Source: Chelonoidis abingdonii (taxonomy: Eukaryota; Chordata; Testudines; Testudinidae). Taken from it: a stretch of 64,000 bases of DNA. Below the pieces are notes generated by a model. That model searched no databases. It was not told the DNA's origin and saw nothing but the letters and a program-made list of their open reading frames with translations. This document shows, one piece after another, positions 63,889 through 64,000 of this stretch (the first letter of the stretch is position 1; each line of letters starts with the position of its first letter). The stretch lies in NCBI RefSeq assembly GCF_003597395.2, contig NC_133777.1, positions 15,320,959-15,384,958 of the forward strand, in the 5' to 3' direction. A program made the translations under genes and the position numbers.

Positions 63889-64000
63889 AGGGTACGTCTA
63901 CACTGCACGATTATTTCGAATTAGCTTAAACCGATATTACAAAACAGATCTAATAAAATCGGTTTAGCGCGTCCACAGTGGGATCCCGAAATCGATTGTT
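63889..64000 (+). mobile_element. Left end of another 'gtctacact' family element, cut by the window edge
   Basis: It begins 'agggtacgtctacactgcac' followed by 'cgaattagcttaaaccgata', like the left end of the Harbinger-like element at 52623. The right end is outside the window. Confidence 0.65.

Overview
This is a vertebrate nuclear genomic window of split genes, long introns and dense interspersed repeats. Two conserved host genes lie tail to tail: the 3' two thirds of USP42 on the + strand (from the window edge to about 26.96 kb) and the 3' three quarters of CYTH3 (cytohesin-3/GRP1) on the - strand (about 28.2 kb to beyond the right edge). The same convergent USP42-CYTH3 pair exists in other vertebrates, which supports the orthology. 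The repeats (CR1 LINE 3' end, MIR-type SINEs, a DIRS retrotransposon with inverted terminal repeats, Harbinger-like and hAT-like MITEs) suggest a non-mammalian amniote, most likely a turtle. That taxonomic call is inference.

USP42 (+): nine exons can be traced at 320-460, 6484-6584, 7148-7301, 7972-8715, 9818-9909, 10684-12210, 16300-16628, 20712-20803 and 25732 to the 3' end. Phases join without a break, giving 1072 residues in the window. They hold the end of the USP catalytic domain with the His box and the Asp, then a very long low-complexity Ser/Thr and Lys/Arg-rich tail. The catalytic Cys box lies left of the window. A canonical poly(A) signal is at 26937.

CYTH3 (-): nine exons plus a candidate 3-nt microexon run from 61881 down to the stop codon at 33346. 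They encode 316 residues, matching the family's 399-residue form from the Sec7 domain onward. The Sec7 glutamic finger, the Sec7 groove segment, the PH domain and the C-terminal polybasic tail are all present. The GAG microexon at 43383-43385 would switch the PH domain between di- and triglycine forms.

Repeats: introns carry at least a dozen terminal-inverted-repeat elements, several with clear 8-bp target-site duplications. The long CYTH3 intron at 49350-61762 contains a 7.6-kb DIRS element (- strand gag, RT, RNase H, tyrosine recombinase remnants) that is itself interrupted by a 2.1-kb Harbinger-like element and a 290-bp MITE. Two copies of one hAT element with long inverted ends lie at 29.69-31.41 kb (in the probable CYTH3 3' UTR, with a small MITE nested inside) and 60.07-61.70 kb. 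Other unusual structures are a 169-bp near-perfect palindrome at 40814-40982 and a 146-bp tandem duplication inside a MITE at 17321-17612. I found no new multi-gene system. The most useful non-routine observations are the microexon and the nested transposon architecture.
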